Origin: an uncultured Flavobacteriales bacterium
Lineage (GTDB): Bacteria; Bacteroidota; Bacteroidia; Flavobacteriales_D; CAJJDF01
Assembly (NCBI GenBank): GCA_905182785.1
Contig: CAJJDF010000036.1
Span: forward strand, 1-64,000
Length of the DNA: 64,000 nucleotides
Direction: 5' to 3'
Under the pieces are notes generated by a model, which did no database searches, was not told the origin of the DNA, and worked only from the letters and a program-made list of their open reading frames with translations. Position numbers and translations under genes: made by a program. Shown here one piece after another: positions 8,705 to 18,581 of the stretch (its first letter is position 1; every line of letters starts with the position of its first letter).

Positions 8705-9325
8705 TTGAAAAAAGTAGCTTTAATTACTTTTCTGATAATATTACTGGATCAAGTAATAAAAATCTACGTAAAATCTAATATGACTATAGGTCAACATGGA
8801 TTTGCTTTTTGGATTTTGGACACTGAATTTGCAGAAAATCCAGGAATGGCTTTTGGAACAACTTTACCAGGTGCTTATGGTAAAATAACGCTTAGTTTGT
8901 TACGAATTGTTGCAATTACAGCTATAATTATTTACATAAAAAAATTACTAACAAAAAAAGCACCTTGGGGATTGCTAATAGCTGTTTCTTGTGTTTTGGC
9001 AGGGGCAATAGGCAATATTTTGGATGGAGCATTTTATGGATTAATTTTTGGAGAAAGTACTTATTGGAAGGTAGCTGAGTTTATGCCAGAGGCAGGAGGA
9101 TACGAATCTTTTATGATGGGCCATGTGGTAGACATGATAAAATTTGATATCACTTTACCGGAATGGTTTCCATTTTGGGGAGGGAAACATGCTTTTCCCT
9201 TTATTTTTAATATTGCTGATGCATCCATAACAATTGGAGTTTCTATTATTCTTATTTGGCATAGAAAACATTTCAGAACTGAAGATTCAAAAGAAGTAAT
9301 TCTTCCTATTTATGAAGAAGAATAA
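8705..9325 (+). CDS. lspA: Lipoprotein signal peptidase (signal peptidase II)
   Basis: This inner-membrane aspartyl protease removes signal peptides from prolipoproteins. It has four hydrophobic helices and the catalytic aspartates Asp143 (GHVVDMIKFD) and Asp172 (FNIADASI); the GNILDG motif at 103-108 is also kept. At 206 residues it is longer than the roughly 160-170 usual in proteobacteria because of an insertion between GNILDG and GHVVD (about 112-138), a feature of Bacteroidota enzymes. Translation appears to begin at TTG, as no ATG retains the first membrane helix. It is coupled to the dksA-like gene 6 bases upstream. Lipoprotein substrates are encoded in this window near 43.2, 48.5 and 63.5 kb. 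Confidence 0.95.
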   Translation: MKKVALITFLIILLDQVIKIYVKSNMTIGQHGFAFWILDTEFAENPGMAFGTTLPGAYGKITLSLLRIVAITAIIIYIKKLLTKKAPWGLLIAVSCVLAGAIGNILDGAFYGLIFGESTYWKVAEFMPEAGGYESFMMGHVVDMIKFDITLPEWFPFWGGKHAFPFIFNIADASITIGVSIILIWHRKHFRTEDSKEVILPIYEEE

Positions 9326-9371
9326 TTTCGTTTTTAATTAATTACTGTATTTTTAATAAAATTTAATCATT

Positions 9372-10820
9372 ATGTTTTTATTGAGTACTCAAGGAATAGA
9401 TCCAAATTATTTATTAATTATAGGAGGTTCGCTTATTGTGATAATTAGTTTTGTTTTCAATTTTGTTTCCAAAAAAACGAATATTCCCAGTGTATTATTA
9501 TTAATGATTTTGGGAGTTGCTTTGCAATTCTTAGTTCCATCTTTGGTTGATAATCCTTTGATTCAAAAATCATTAATTATTGTTGGTAAAATAGGTTTAA
9601 TACTGATTGTTTTGGAAGCTGCACTTGATTTAAAACTGAGTCGAGATAAAGTAGGATTGATTATAAAATCATTTTTAGTTGCACTAATTGCGTTAGTAGG
9701 AAGTTCTCTTTTGATTGCTTTTAGCATTCAGTTTTTTCTGGATTCAAGTTTTTATAACTCATTGGTTTATGCAGTTCCATTATCCATAATGAGCAGTGCC
9801 ATCATTATTCCTAGTGTTAGTTCTTTAGCTGAAGAAAAGAAGGAATTTATGATTTACGAAAGTACTTTTTCTGATATTTTAGGAATTATATTTTTTCAGT
9901 TTTTAACTACAGAAAATGATTTTACTTCTACACAAGATGTAATAATAGGGGTGAGCTCTAACATTGCAATTACAATTGTTGTAGCAATCATCTTTAGTTA
10001 TGTTGCAGTATGGGTTTTTAATCAGTTGACGAGTCACGTAAAATTATTTTTAATTATATCTGTCCTGACTTTAATGTATGGAATAGGATCCGTTTATCAT
10101 CTTTCTTCTTTAATAATAATATTGTTCTTTGGAATTATATTAAATAACGTAGATGTGTTCTTTAGAGGCCCTTTAAAAGGGCTGATTGACAAAGAAAAGC
10201 TAAAGCCAGTATTCCATGAATTTCATATCGTAACCTTAGAGTCAGCCTTCTTTTTAAGAACTTTCTTTTTTGTGATATTCGGACTTACTATTTCATTGGC
10301 ATCCTTAGTAGATTTTCATGTAGCGATTCAAAGTATTGTGTTTGTTGCTATACTTTATATAGTTAGGTTTGTTGTGTTAAAAGTGATACTTTGGAACAAG
10401 GAAATTACCCCTCAGTTATGGATAGCACCAAGAGGATTAATTACAGTATTGTTATTCTACACAATTCCTTTTAAATACTATCTTCCAGGTTTTTATCAAG
10501 GAGTGTTATTGTATGCAATTTTGATTACGAGTGTAATCATGACAATTGCCATGATTAAATCTAGAGGAAAGAAAATATCAGAAATTATGATTAAAGACCT
10601 TAATTTTAATTACATAGAACATGGTGCTGAGAGAGAGCTAGAAGAAGAATTGAGAGAATATTATTCAGAAGAAACGGAAGAATCAGAATTACAATCAGAC
10701 TCTTTAAAAGATATTGTTACGGAAATAGAAGATGCTGTATCTAAGGAGAGTTCTCCAGAAGATATTATTTCCAAAATGGAAGATGCAGATAGCGCTTCTC
10801 CAAAAAAAAAGGATAAATAA
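9372..10820 (+). CDS. Monovalent cation:proton antiporter (CPA family)
   Basis: A 482-residue inner-membrane protein with about twelve to thirteen hydrophobic segments (to about residue 400) followed by an acidic cytoplasmic tail (about 405-482) rich in Glu, Asp and Ser. The pattern, including SAIIIPSVSSLAEEKKEF near the middle helices, fits the Na+/H+ exchanger superfamily. Ion preference cannot be read from the sequence. It follows lspA by 46 bases and may be cotranscribed. The acidic tail may be a regulatory domain. Kef-like K+ transport is the main alternative. Confidence 0.78.
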   Translation: MFLLSTQGIDPNYLLIIGGSLIVIISFVFNFVSKKTNIPSVLLLMILGVALQFLVPSLVDNPLIQKSLIIVGKIGLILIVLEAALDLKLSRDKVGLIIKSFLVALIALVGSSLLIAFSIQFFLDSSFYNSLVYAVPLSIMSSAIIIPSVSSLAEEKKEFMIYESTFSDILGIIFFQFLTTENDFTSTQDVIIGVSSNIAITIVVAIIFSYVAVWVFNQLTSHVKLFLIISVLTLMYGIGSVYHLSSLIIILFFGIILNNVDVFFRGPLKGLIDKEKLKPVFHEFHIVTLESAFFLRTFFFVIFGLTISLASLVDFHVAIQSIVFVAILYIVRFVVLKVILWNKEITPQLWIAPRGLITVLLFYTIPFKYYLPGFYQGVLLYAILITSVIMTIAMIKSRGKKISEIMIKDLNFNYIEHGAERELEEELREYYSEETEESELQSDSLKDIVTEIEDAVSKESSPEDIISKMEDADSASPKKKDK

Positions 10821-11066
10821 TCATGAATTAAGAAGCAGAATTAAATTTCAATGATAAAGACAGTTATAGTAGTTTTTACTATTTTTTGTTTCATTAAAAT
10901 TTATTCAAAGACTAATTGATAGATTTAAAAATACACACCACTATGATAGAATAAGTATAAAGACTGTAAGAAAAATAATATTTTTTAGTAAAATAGAAAC
11001 GATAGAAAAAGATTGTATTTCTATTCCCAATTATTTTTTTATTCAGAAAAGGGTAAAAAATGAGAA

Positions 11067-11990
11067 TCAGGAATTATTTTTTTCTAATTCGGCTCTTTTC
11101 TGTTCCTCTTTTTTAACTATCACAACACCCACAATAATTAACGTAGCAAAGGATATTCCCCAAGAAATAGGTTCGTTAAAATACAATCCCCAAAGGATCG
11201 CTACAACAGGGATAAGGTAAGTTACAGAAGAAGCAAAAACAGAAGTTGTAAGCTTTATTAATTCATTAAAAATAACAAGCGCTATAGCAGTTCCAACTAC
11301 AGCTAGTAAAGCAGTATACCCAATTGCAGGATAATAAATAGGATTACTCACCTTATCAATTACATCTGTGAAACCGAGAGTAATTAGAGAAGGAATTATC
11401 ATAAAAACTAAGGATATAGAAGTGATTGCAAAAGAAGAAACTTCGGTTAGTTTATTTTTTATAATATTTAAACTAAAAGCATAACAAACAGTAGCAGAAA
11501 CAACCATAAGGATAGGAATGAGTTCTATGTCCCCATTTCCGTTATTACTGAAATATATTAAGAAAACTGTTCCAACTAAACCGATAAGAATACCTCCAAT
11601 TGCTTTAGTTGATATCTTGTGTTTAAAAACTAATGTGGCCACAATAACTGAGAATATTGGGACTAATGAATTTAATATTCCTGTTAATGAGCTAGACAGG
11701 GTTTGTTGTGCATGTGTAAATAGTAGGGCAGGGCCAAAATTACCAAGAATACCAACAAGAATTAGAAAAATAGTATGTTTACTAAAAGCAGTTTTAATGT
11801 GTCTAAAAAACACAAAAAGTAGTACAAATCCAGAGATTAATATTCTTAATCCACCAACTTCATTGGCTGTAAGTAAGGGATAATCTTTATTATTATCTAT
11901 AAACATAGCTTTATTCATCAAAATGAATGAGCTTCCCCAAATGATGGCTAATAAAATAAGAAGAAACCAACTTTTAGTTTTGGAATTCAT
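11067..11990 (-). CDS. EamA/DMT family exporter
   Basis: A 307-residue protein with ten hydrophobic helices arranged as two EamA repeats (about 8-145 and 160-292). The first begins with the family hallmark AIIWGSSFILMNKAM, and the second repeat ends with PVVAILWGLYFNEPISW. DMT transporters export amino acids or other metabolites; the substrate cannot be predicted. It lies 32 bases downstream of the DUF4293 gene on the same strand and is probably its operon partner. Confidence 0.85.
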   Translation of the reverse strand: MNSKTKSWFLLILLAIIWGSSFILMNKAMFIDNNKDYPLLTANEVGGLRILISGFVLLFVFFRHIKTAFSKHTIFLILVGILGNFGPALLFTHAQQTLSSSLTGILNSLVPIFSVIVATLVFKHKISTKAIGGILIGLVGTVFLIYFSNNGNGDIELIPILMVVSATVCYAFSLNIIKNKLTEVSSFAITSISLVFMIIPSLITLGFTDVIDKVSNPIYYPAIGYTALLAVVGTAIALVIFNELIKLTTSVFASSVTYLIPVVAILWGLYFNEPISWGISFATLIIVGVVIVKKEEQKRAELEKNNS

Positions 11991-12022
11991 AGTGAGGATT
12001 TAAGAAATGTGAATAGTTAGAA

Positions 12023-12469
12023 TTATCTAATTCTGTCCATTGATTTAATAAGCTTTTCGTCACTTTTTATTGCGCGATTTGCCATTAATAAACAGATAAG
12101 AGCAACAATGGGTAGAAATAGTCCAATCCCGTAATTAATTTCAGTTTTCTCTATGGGCAAATCTGATGCAATATTATTGAAATCAAAAAACATGACAATT
12201 AGAAACACCAGTAGAACAACAAAATTTATTTTGTTTAATAGTTGTTGTCTTTTTCTATTTTTAAAACTTAGTACTGAAAATAGAGCTAAAAGAATAGATA
12301 CAATCACATTGATAAATAAGGGATATAAAATTTTAGGTCCTAATTCAGAATTTGTTAATTCCATCACATTATATTCCATATTTGGATAATAACTAAAAGG
12401 AAAAACAAATAGGAGAGCTAAGCAAATAGTTGAGATGGCTAGATAAACGGATTGGATTCTTTGTATCAT
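12023..12469 (-). CDS. DUF4293 family membrane protein
   Basis: The preferred start is the ATG at about 12469, giving 148 residues beginning MIQRIQSVYLAIS, which is how this Bacteroidota family starts. A TTG at 12592 would add 41 residues that look non-coding. Four hydrophobic segments predict an inner-membrane protein, with a short charged loop KNRKRQQ after the second. The family is commonly found beside rho in Bacteroidota, as here (divergent). Function is unknown. Confidence 0.75.
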   Translation of the reverse strand: MIQRIQSVYLAISTICLALLFVFPFSYYPNMEYNVMELTNSELGPKILYPLFINVIVSILLALFSVLSFKNRKRQQLLNKINFVVLLVFLIVMFFDFNNIASDLPIEKTEINYGIGLFLPIVALICLLMANRAIKSDEKLIKSMDRIR

Positions 12470-12663
12470 TGAAAGATTTTTTGCTAAATTAGAAAAAATA
12501 GTTGTATAATTGTAGGGAAGAAAATAAATGATTGTATTTTCTTTTTTATAAAATGATTTCCATTTTATTTTTTTAACCAAACTAACAAACAAACAAAGGC
12601 ATCACGCCATTTTATTATTTTAATATCATCTAAATAATATCAAGAAATCACAATACATACTAT

Positions 12664-14391
12664 ATGTTCGACATTAAAGAATTAACAGGTAAATTATTAC
12701 CTGAGCTAAAAGAAATTGCTCAAAAATTAAACATCAAAAAAATAAATCTTAAAAAACAAGATTTGATTTACAAAATACTTGATGAACAAGCAGTGAAACC
12801 AATCGTTATCGTAAAAGAAGAGGTGAAAACTGAAAAGAAAGATAAACTAGCTCCAAAATCAAGAGCCGAGAAAAAGCCTATTAAAAATGAAGAGCTTGAG
12901 AATAAAGAAGTAGAGAAAGAGGCGATAAAGGCAGAATCTGACTCCAAACCAAACGAAAAAAGAACTGAATACAAGGAAAAAAGGAATTCTAGAAATCCTA
13001 AGCAGAAAACTTTTCCGGACGATTATGTCCCAACTAAAGCTGATTTGAATAATCCTAACAATCCTTTTTACAAAGGAAATAAGGAAGGTAAAGTGAAAAA
13101 AGAGAAGGATAATTCTAAAGAAAATTCTAGCCCTAAAGAAAACCCTAACCCTAAAGAAAACTCCAGTGAGAAAGAGAATTCTAACAATAGAAAATCGAAC
13201 TCGAACTCGAACAGAAATCAGAATAAATCAAATCAAAATAAAGTAAAGCCAGGGGAAGAGCACGGTTATAATTTTGATAATTTAATCAAGATGGAAGGAG
13301 TACTTGAATTAATGAACGAAGGTTTCGGATTCTTGAGATCTTCAGATTACAATTATTTAAGTTCGCCTGATGATGTTTATGTATCTAACCAACAAGTGAA
13401 ATTATATGGACTAAAAACAGGAGATACTGTTTTTGGATCTATTCGTCCACCCAGAGCTGGAGAAAAATATTTCCCATTATTGAGTGTGGATAAAGTGAAC
13501 GGAAGAGAACCTTCTTTTATTAGAGATAGAGTCCCTTTTGAACATTTAACACCTTTGTTTCCAGATGAGAAACTGAATATTACAGGACATTCTAAGGAAA
13601 CTATGTCTACAAGAATAATGGATTTGTTTGCACCAATTGGTAAAGGACAAAGAGGAATGATTGTGGCACAGCCAAAAACTGGTAAAACAGTTTTATTAAA
13701 AGACATTGCAAATGCAATTGCAGAAAATCACCCAGAGGTTTATTTGATTATTTTATTAATTGATGAAAGACCAGAGGAGGTAACAGATATGGCAAGAAAT
13801 GTAAATGCAGAAGTTGTCTCTTCTACTTTTGATGAGCCAGCAGAAAGACACGTAAAAGTAGCTAACATTGTGCTTGAAAAAGCAAAAAGAATGGTAGAAT
13901 GTGGACATGATGTATGTATTTTATTAGATTCAATCACAAGATTGGCTAGAGCATACAATACAGTTTCTCCTTCTTCAGGTAAAGTTCTTTCTGGAGGGGT
14001 AGATGCAAATGCATTACACAAACCAAAAAGATTTTTTGGAGCTGCTCGTAAGATAGAAAACGGAGGTTCCTTATCTATCATTGCAACTGCATTAACTGAT
14101 ACTGGTTCTAAAATGGACGAAGTAATTTTCGAAGAGTTTAAAGGAACTGGTAACATGGAATTACAATTAGACAGAAAAATTGCTAATCGTAGAATTTATC
14201 CAGCAATAGATATTACTTCATCTGGAACTCGAAGAGAAGACTTACTGATGGGGAAAGAAGAATTGCAGAGAATGTGGATCATGAGAAAATACTTGGCAGA
14301 TATGAACCCAATTGAAGCAATAGAATTCATGAAGGATAGAATGAAGAACACAAAAACGAATGCTGAGTTCTTAGCATCAATGAACGGATAG
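12664..14391 (+). CDS. rho: Transcription termination factor Rho with long disordered insertion
   Basis: Rho is the hexameric RNA helicase that ends transcription. The 575 residues comprise an N-terminal Rho_N helical domain (about 1-40), a low-complexity region (about 45-205) very rich in Lys, Glu, Asn and Ser with repeated PKENS/PKENP units, the OB-fold RNA-binding domain (about 215-290, with GFGFLRS), and the RecA-like motor. Walker A is AQPKTGKT at 335-342 and Walker B lies in [13 protein letters not shown]. The Q-loop and R-loop region ([12 protein letters not shown]) is intact. E. coli Rho has 419 residues; the excess is the insertion, typical of Bacteroidota. It is divergent from the DUF4293 gene. 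A hairpin lies just downstream. Confidence 0.97.
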   Translation: MFDIKELTGKLLPELKEIAQKLNIKKINLKKQDLIYKILDEQAVKPIVIVKEEVKTEKKDKLAPKSRAEKKPIKNEELENKEVEKEAIKAESDSKPNEKRTEYKEKRNSRNPKQKTFPDDYVPTKADLNNPNNPFYKGNKEGKVKKEKDNSKENSSPKENPNPKENSSEKENSNNRKSNSNSNRNQNKSNQNKVKPGEEHGYNFDNLIKMEGVLELMNEGFGFLRSSDYNYLSSPDDVYVSNQQVKLYGLKTGDTVFGSIRPPRAGEKYFPLLSVDKVNGREPSFIRDRVPFEHLTPLFPDEKLNITGHSKETMSTRIMDLFAPIGKGQRGMIVAQPKTGKTVLLKDIANAIAENHPEVYLIILLIDERPEEVTDMARNVNAEVVSSTFDEPAERHVKVANIVLEKAKRMVECGHDVCILLDSITRLARAYNTVSPSSGKVLSGGVDANALHKPKRFFGAARKIENGGSLSIIATALTDTGSKMDEVIFEEFKGTGNMELQLDRKIANRRIYPAIDITSSGTRREDLLMGKEELQRMWIMRKYLADMNPIEAIEFMKDRMKNTKTNAEFLASMNG

Positions 14392-14436
14392 AATTCTAAT
14401 AGTTATCGGAACAAATTCCAAAAAAAACAAACAGCT

Positions 14437-14467
14437 AAAAACCAAATATTTAAAGTATGTGGTTTTT
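14437..14467 (+). terminator. Weak hairpin after rho
   Basis: AAAAACCA and TGGTTTTT form an 8-base stem with a 15-base loop about 45 bases after the rho stop and 20 before the next gene. The large loop makes this a weak candidate; it may attenuate rather than stop transcription. Confidence 0.3.
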
Positions 14468-14487
14468 GGTTATGAAAATTAAAAAAA

Positions 14488-15027
14488 ATGGAAAAGAGAA
14501 GAGTTTCAATTCCGGTTTCACTAGCAGCAATATGGATATTGTTGTTGCTAGTAATGAATAGTTTAAAAGTCCCACATCACTTTAGAATTGGGATTTATTT
14601 GAATTTATTTTTCATTCTTGGTGTAATAATTATTGGATTGTATGTTCAGGTAAAAAAAGACAAAGAATTTCATCCTTTTGTTATTAATTTTAAGAATAGT
14701 CTTAAGAATGCAGGGAAATATATATTGATTGTAGTTGTATTCTTGTTTTGTTACCTAAAATTTATTAACCCTCAGTTTTTAAAAAACCATGTGAAGGCAG
14801 CAATAGAGCAGGCTCTTTCTGTACCGTTTGAAACAATACAAGAGAATAATGCATTTTTTACTGATAAAACAGAAGAAGATTACATTGAGCAAGCAACACA
14901 GTCTTCTGAAATAATGGGAGATACAACAACAGTATTAAGTTTCTATTTTTTAGGAATGTTTCTAATATCAGTTATGTACTCTATTATTGTGCCTTTGTTC
15001 TATAAGAAGATAGTATTAAGGTTGTAA
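14488..15027 (+). CDS. Small membrane protein, DUF4199-like
   Basis: A 179-residue protein with hydrophobic segments at about 10-25, 32-52, 71-90 and 152-175 and a hydrophilic stretch between the third and fourth (about 92-145). Length and layout fit the Bacteroidota DUF4199 family, but the similarity is judged by eye and the name is tentative. It follows rho by 96 bases in the same direction and ends at a strong bidirectional terminator. No function is known. Confidence 0.6.
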   Translation: MEKRRVSIPVSLAAIWILLLLVMNSLKVPHHFRIGIYLNLFFILGVIIIGLYVQVKKDKEFHPFVINFKNSLKNAGKYILIVVVFLFCYLKFINPQFLKNHVKAAIEQALSVPFETIQENNAFFTDKTEEDYIEQATQSSEIMGDTTTVLSFYFLGMFLISVMYSIIVPLFYKKIVLRL

Positions 15028-15060
15028 GGGTTAAGATTAAAGCCTTTCATATTCTAAAAA

Positions 15061-15093
15061 AAAAGCCTCATTCGTAATTCGAATGAGGCTTTT
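15061..15093. terminator. Bidirectional terminator between DUF4199-like and LamG genes
   Basis: A 14-base perfect stem (AAAAGCCTCATTCG) with a 5-base loop, flanked by A and T runs, between convergent genes. Confidence 0.85.
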
Positions 15094-15113
15094 TTATTGT
15101 TTGATAAATTGTT

Positions 15114-16640
15114 TTATTCTTTAATAAATCTTTGTGTTGAAATTCCACTCCCTGTTTCTAACCTTAAGATATAAGTTCCTGTAGCTAATTCAGAAATATC
15201 AATTTGATTAAAGTTTCTGTTTACAACAGTCATTACTTTTCCGGTAACATCTAAAATTTGAATAGTTTGTATTCTTAAATCAGAAGCATTATAACTAATA
15301 AACAAACTATTTTTCACAGGATTAGGATATACTTGGTATAAGTCTCTTAAATTTTCATTTATACTAGCATTGTTAATCGTTATTATAGTACAAGTAGAAG
15401 TATCATAGCAAGTACCTCTATAAACGACACAAGCATAACTCCCTGAAATAGGAGGAGTATAGATTCTTGTAGTTTCACCAATAATAGGAGAATATCCGTT
15501 ATTACAATCTACCCATTGGTGACTTTCCCAAGTATCAGAAGAAGTTAAAGTATTTCCACTTTGAGTTACTGTACTATTATTAGTAGTAATAGTAAGTATA
15601 TATTCAATAAGACTATCACATCCAGTAACAGAAGAAAGAGTGTCATAGTGAGTTCCTGAAGTTGAAATGATTTTCCCAAGCTGAGTAACATAAGTTCCAC
15701 AACCGTTAGCAGTAATAGATTGAGTAATAATTCTAGAAGTGACGGTAATGTCATATTTCACTAAACTATCACAACTTACAGAGTTAGTTAATGTATCGTA
15801 ATATATTCCTGTTGAAGAAAATACCTTCCCGCTAGTTGAAGTATAAGTTACGCAAGTAGAAGCAGTAACTACACTTTTATTTAGTCCAGGTGTTAAAGTT
15901 GGTCCAGCTACATAATTTCTTGTAGTACCAGTAAGTAGAAAGTTTGTAAGTGTACCATCATTGTTTCCAGCATAATCTGCTGTTATTGTTTTTCCAGTGT
16001 TAGTTCCATTAGCAATTCCTTCATTAAATTTATAATAAGCCACTAAACCTGAAGGTAAAGTACAATATTCATCATTTCTTTCAGCACCAACTTGCGCCAA
16101 AGTTCTCGCATAATTATAAAATCTTACTTCGTCAATACTCCCTCTAAATCCGCCTGCTGCATCAATTCTTTTTCCAATTCTTAAATTAGTTAAAGAACCC
16201 GTATTTGTTGTTATGGTTAAATTTCCAGCTACATCTAAAACACTGTCTACATATAAACTATATTCACTTGTAGCAGAAGGGTTATAGACGACTGCAACAT
16301 GGTGCCAGTTCCCATCATTAACAGATATTGTTCCACTTAATCCGTTTCCACCAACTTCTATTCTAAGGGCATTATTAAATAAGACATTAAAAGTAAAACG
16401 ACCTCCAGTTGTAAAAGAACCATAATCTGCTATCACGCCTTGTTTACCACTAGCTGAAGGAACATGATTTGAAGTAGTTTTTATCCAAGCCTCAATTGTT
16501 CTAGCGCCTGTTCCTCCAGAAATTCCAGAGTAAGTTGTTTGAACATGAGTATTTAGACTATCAAAATGAAGAGCTATATTTTGAGAATAAGAAAAACTTG
16601 ATAAATTGATTGTTATAATCAACAAATATATTTTTTTCAT
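15114..16640 (-). CDS. Secreted LamG-domain protein with type IX secretion signal (copy 1)
   Basis: The 508-residue protein has an N-terminal signal peptide ending at SYSQ (about 20), a LamG/concanavalin-like domain (about 21-180, with ARTIEAWIKT and FRGSIDEVRFYNYART), two related units of about 45 residues (about 258-350) with the pattern CxxYxxxxGKxxxxxGxxYDTL-CDSL, an Ig-like segment with paired cysteines (about 355-425), and a C-terminal sorting domain (about 435-508) beginning YQVYPNPVKNSLF and ending TQRFIKE. This tail directs export by the Por/type IX system and surface anchoring. It is probably an adhesin or glycan-binding protein. It lies 18 bases behind its paralogue, with which it forms an operon. 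Confidence 0.85.
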   Translation of the reverse strand: MKKIYLLIITINLSSFSYSQNIALHFDSLNTHVQTTYSGISGGTGARTIEAWIKTTSNHVPSASGKQGVIADYGSFTTGGRFTFNVLFNNALRIEVGGNGLSGTISVNDGNWHHVAVVYNPSATSEYSLYVDSVLDVAGNLTITTNTGSLTNLRIGKRIDAAGGFRGSIDEVRFYNYARTLAQVGAERNDEYCTLPSGLVAYYKFNEGIANGTNTGKTITADYAGNNDGTLTNFLLTGTTRNYVAGPTLTPGLNKSVVTASTCVTYTSTSGKVFSSTGIYYDTLTNSVSCDSLVKYDITVTSRIITQSITANGCGTYVTQLGKIISTSGTHYDTLSSVTGCDSLIEYILTITTNNSTVTQSGNTLTSSDTWESHQWVDCNNGYSPIIGETTRIYTPPISGSYACVVYRGTCYDTSTCTIITINNASINENLRDLYQVYPNPVKNSLFISYNASDLRIQTIQILDVTGKVMTVVNRNFNQIDISELATGTYILRLETGSGISTQRFIKE

Positions 16641-16658
16641 TGTTTAATATTTAGGTTA

Positions 16659-18188
16659 TTATTTTTTTACAAATTTAGAAAAGTAGATTTTTTCGTCAAA
16701 ATTGATCTGTATAACATAGATTCCACTTGTTAGTGATTCAACATTAATATTTTTTCCTACACTTGTTAAATCATTTACTAAAATTCCTGTTGTTGTATAA
16801 ATTTTTATATTTTTTTTCAATAATGGAATCTCAGAATCTATTGTTATCCATTGGTTGCTAGGATTTGGATAAACAGAGAAGAAGTTGTTAAGATCTATTT
16901 CTTCAATATTCGACAAAGCTATATTTATACAATCAGAAGTGTCTAAACAACTCCCACGAGTAACAATTACAGCATAATCTCCAGGCTGTGTTGCAATATA
17001 AAATCTATTTGTTGCACCTATTATAGGTTTAAAGTTACTGTCACATCTTACCCATTGGTGAGCAGCCCATGTATCATAAGAATCCATTCTTCCTCCAACT
17101 CTGAAAACAGAATCATCTACAGGTCCAGAGATAGTAATAATATACTCTACAGTTGTATCACAACCAGAACCAGTTGAAATAGTATCGTAATAAGTCCCTG
17201 AGGTAGTGATTATATTTCCTAATGAAGTTGTATAATTTACACAACCCACATCATTAATTGTATTGCTAATTATAGCAGCAGGAAAGCTAATATTATATCC
17301 TATCAAACTATCACATGGTGTTGAACTCGGTAGCGTATCGTAATATGTTCCAGCTATTGTAATAATACTTCCATTAGGCATAGTATAAGACCCACAAGCT
17401 GATACATTAATAGTATTTACAACCACTCCAGGAACCAATGTTTGACCTGTTACCCAATTTGATGAAGTTCCTGACAATGAAAAATTAACCAATGTACCAG
17501 TATTACTATTTCCAGAATAATCTGTTGCAGTAGTAACAGTTGTATTTACACCTCCAGCAACTCCCTGATTTAGGTTGTAATATGCTTTTACACTAGACGG
17601 TACAGAACACAATTCATTGTTCATATCTGCATTTATATGTGCTTTGGTTCTTGCTACATTCCATATTCTTACTTCATCAATTTTCCCTGGAAAAGTACGA
17701 GTTAAATCATAAGGAGAGGTTCCTAATAATAGATTTATGGTATTTGATCCAGTCATGGTAACCGTCTTAGCTAAAGAATCAGTAACGATTCCGTTTACAT
17801 AAAGCCTTAGATAAGAACCATCATAAGTACCAGCAATATGTTGCCAAGTATTTAGAGTTAATACAGTTGTACTGGATGAAAGTTCATTCCAAGTTCCTGC
17901 TCCAGGACCATTACCAACATTCATATTTAATTTCCCTCCAGCACCTACTCTTAACATGTATCCGGTTCCAGTTCCTTCTTTACTTATTACATTTCCTTGC
18001 CAAATATTGGTTCGCCAGGAAGTAGGATAAATCCAAGCTTCCATAGTTATTGCTGTTCCAGTTATATTAAGTGAAGTTCCAGTTCCACAATTTACATAAT
18101 CGTTAGTTCCGTCAAGGCTTAATGCATTTTGTGAGAAAGAAATAGTTGTAAAAAAGAATATCGATAATGAGAGTAATAATTTTTTCAT
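16659..18188 (-). CDS. Secreted LamG-domain protein with type IX secretion signal (copy 2)
   Basis: A 509-residue paralogue of the preceding protein with the same order of parts: signal peptide ending at SFSQ, LamG domain (about 22-185, with AITMEAWIYPTSW and FPGKIDEVRIWNVART), two Cys-containing repeat units (about 262-352), an Ig-like unit with TWAAHQWVRCDSNF, and a type IX sorting tail beginning FFSVYPNPSNQWI. Conserved repeat and linker positions show that the two arose by tandem duplication and have since diverged considerably. It is the upstream gene of the pair. Surface adhesion or sugar binding is inferred from LamG; no catalytic domain is visible. Confidence 0.85.
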   Translation of the reverse strand: MKKLLLSLSIFFFTTISFSQNALSLDGTNDYVNCGTGTSLNITGTAITMEAWIYPTSWRTNIWQGNVISKEGTGTGYMLRVGAGGKLNMNVGNGPGAGTWNELSSSTTVLTLNTWQHIAGTYDGSYLRLYVNGIVTDSLAKTVTMTGSNTINLLLGTSPYDLTRTFPGKIDEVRIWNVARTKAHINADMNNELCSVPSSVKAYYNLNQGVAGGVNTTVTTATDYSGNSNTGTLVNFSLSGTSSNWVTGQTLVPGVVVNTINVSACGSYTMPNGSIITIAGTYYDTLPSSTPCDSLIGYNISFPAAIISNTINDVGCVNYTTSLGNIITTSGTYYDTISTGSGCDTTVEYIITISGPVDDSVFRVGGRMDSYDTWAAHQWVRCDSNFKPIIGATNRFYIATQPGDYAVIVTRGSCLDTSDCINIALSNIEEIDLNNFFSVYPNPSNQWITIDSEIPLLKKNIKIYTTTGILVNDLTSVGKNINVESLTSGIYVIQINFDEKIYFSKFVKK

Positions 18189-18280
18189 GAGATTTTAATT
18201 AAATAATATTCAAATAAATATACACATTTTTAATAATTTAATCGAACCATCAAAAAATAGTTTTAAGTAAATTTCATATT

Positions 18281-18529
18281 ATGAAAAAGATACGACTTTT
18301 ATTGTTTTTATTACCAACACTAACTTTTGCTCAAAATACGGGATTGCATTTTGATGGATCAGAAGATTATATCAAAACTAGATTTAACGGTATTTCTAGA
18401 AGTGAATCAAGATCAGTTCAAAGTGTAAAGGTACTTTTTCTTCTTCTCTACAATTTTTTGTTGATATGGTAATTGTTAATTTAGAGAATAATTCAGACAG
18501 AAAATTATTAATTGTAAATAAATAATAGT
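18281..18529 (+). pseudogene. Broken LamG/T9SS surface-protein gene
   Basis: A 63-codon frame starting at 18281 encodes a signal peptide (LLFLLPTLTFAQ) followed by NTGLHFDGSEDYIKTRFNGI. This aligns with the N terminus of copy 1 (NIALHFDSLNTHVQTTYSGI) and then loses all similarity after about residue 45. A different frame downstream (about 18427-18528) reads CKGTFSSSLQFFV and on to a terminal LIVNK and stop, which looks like the end of another protein. The locus is therefore best read as a remnant in which the body of a third LamG gene was deleted. Its orientation is opposite to the intact pair. Confidence 0.6.
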
Positions 18530-18540
18530 CAAAATTTTAC

Positions 18541-18563
18541 ATTTCAAAATTTCATTTTGAAAT
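18541..18563. repeat. Perfect short hairpin downstream of rlmA operon
   Basis: ATTTCAAAAT and ATTTTGAAAT form a perfect 10-base stem with a 3-base loop between the LamG remnant and the end of the rlmA-like gene. No T run follows directly on either strand, so a terminator role is uncertain. Confidence 0.4.
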
Positions 18564-18581
18564 ATCAGAGCGAGATTTTTT

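Noticed and set aside
12470-12592. TTG-initiated extension of the DUF4293 gene
   Set aside because: The extra 41 residues look non-coding and the family begins at MIQRIQ.
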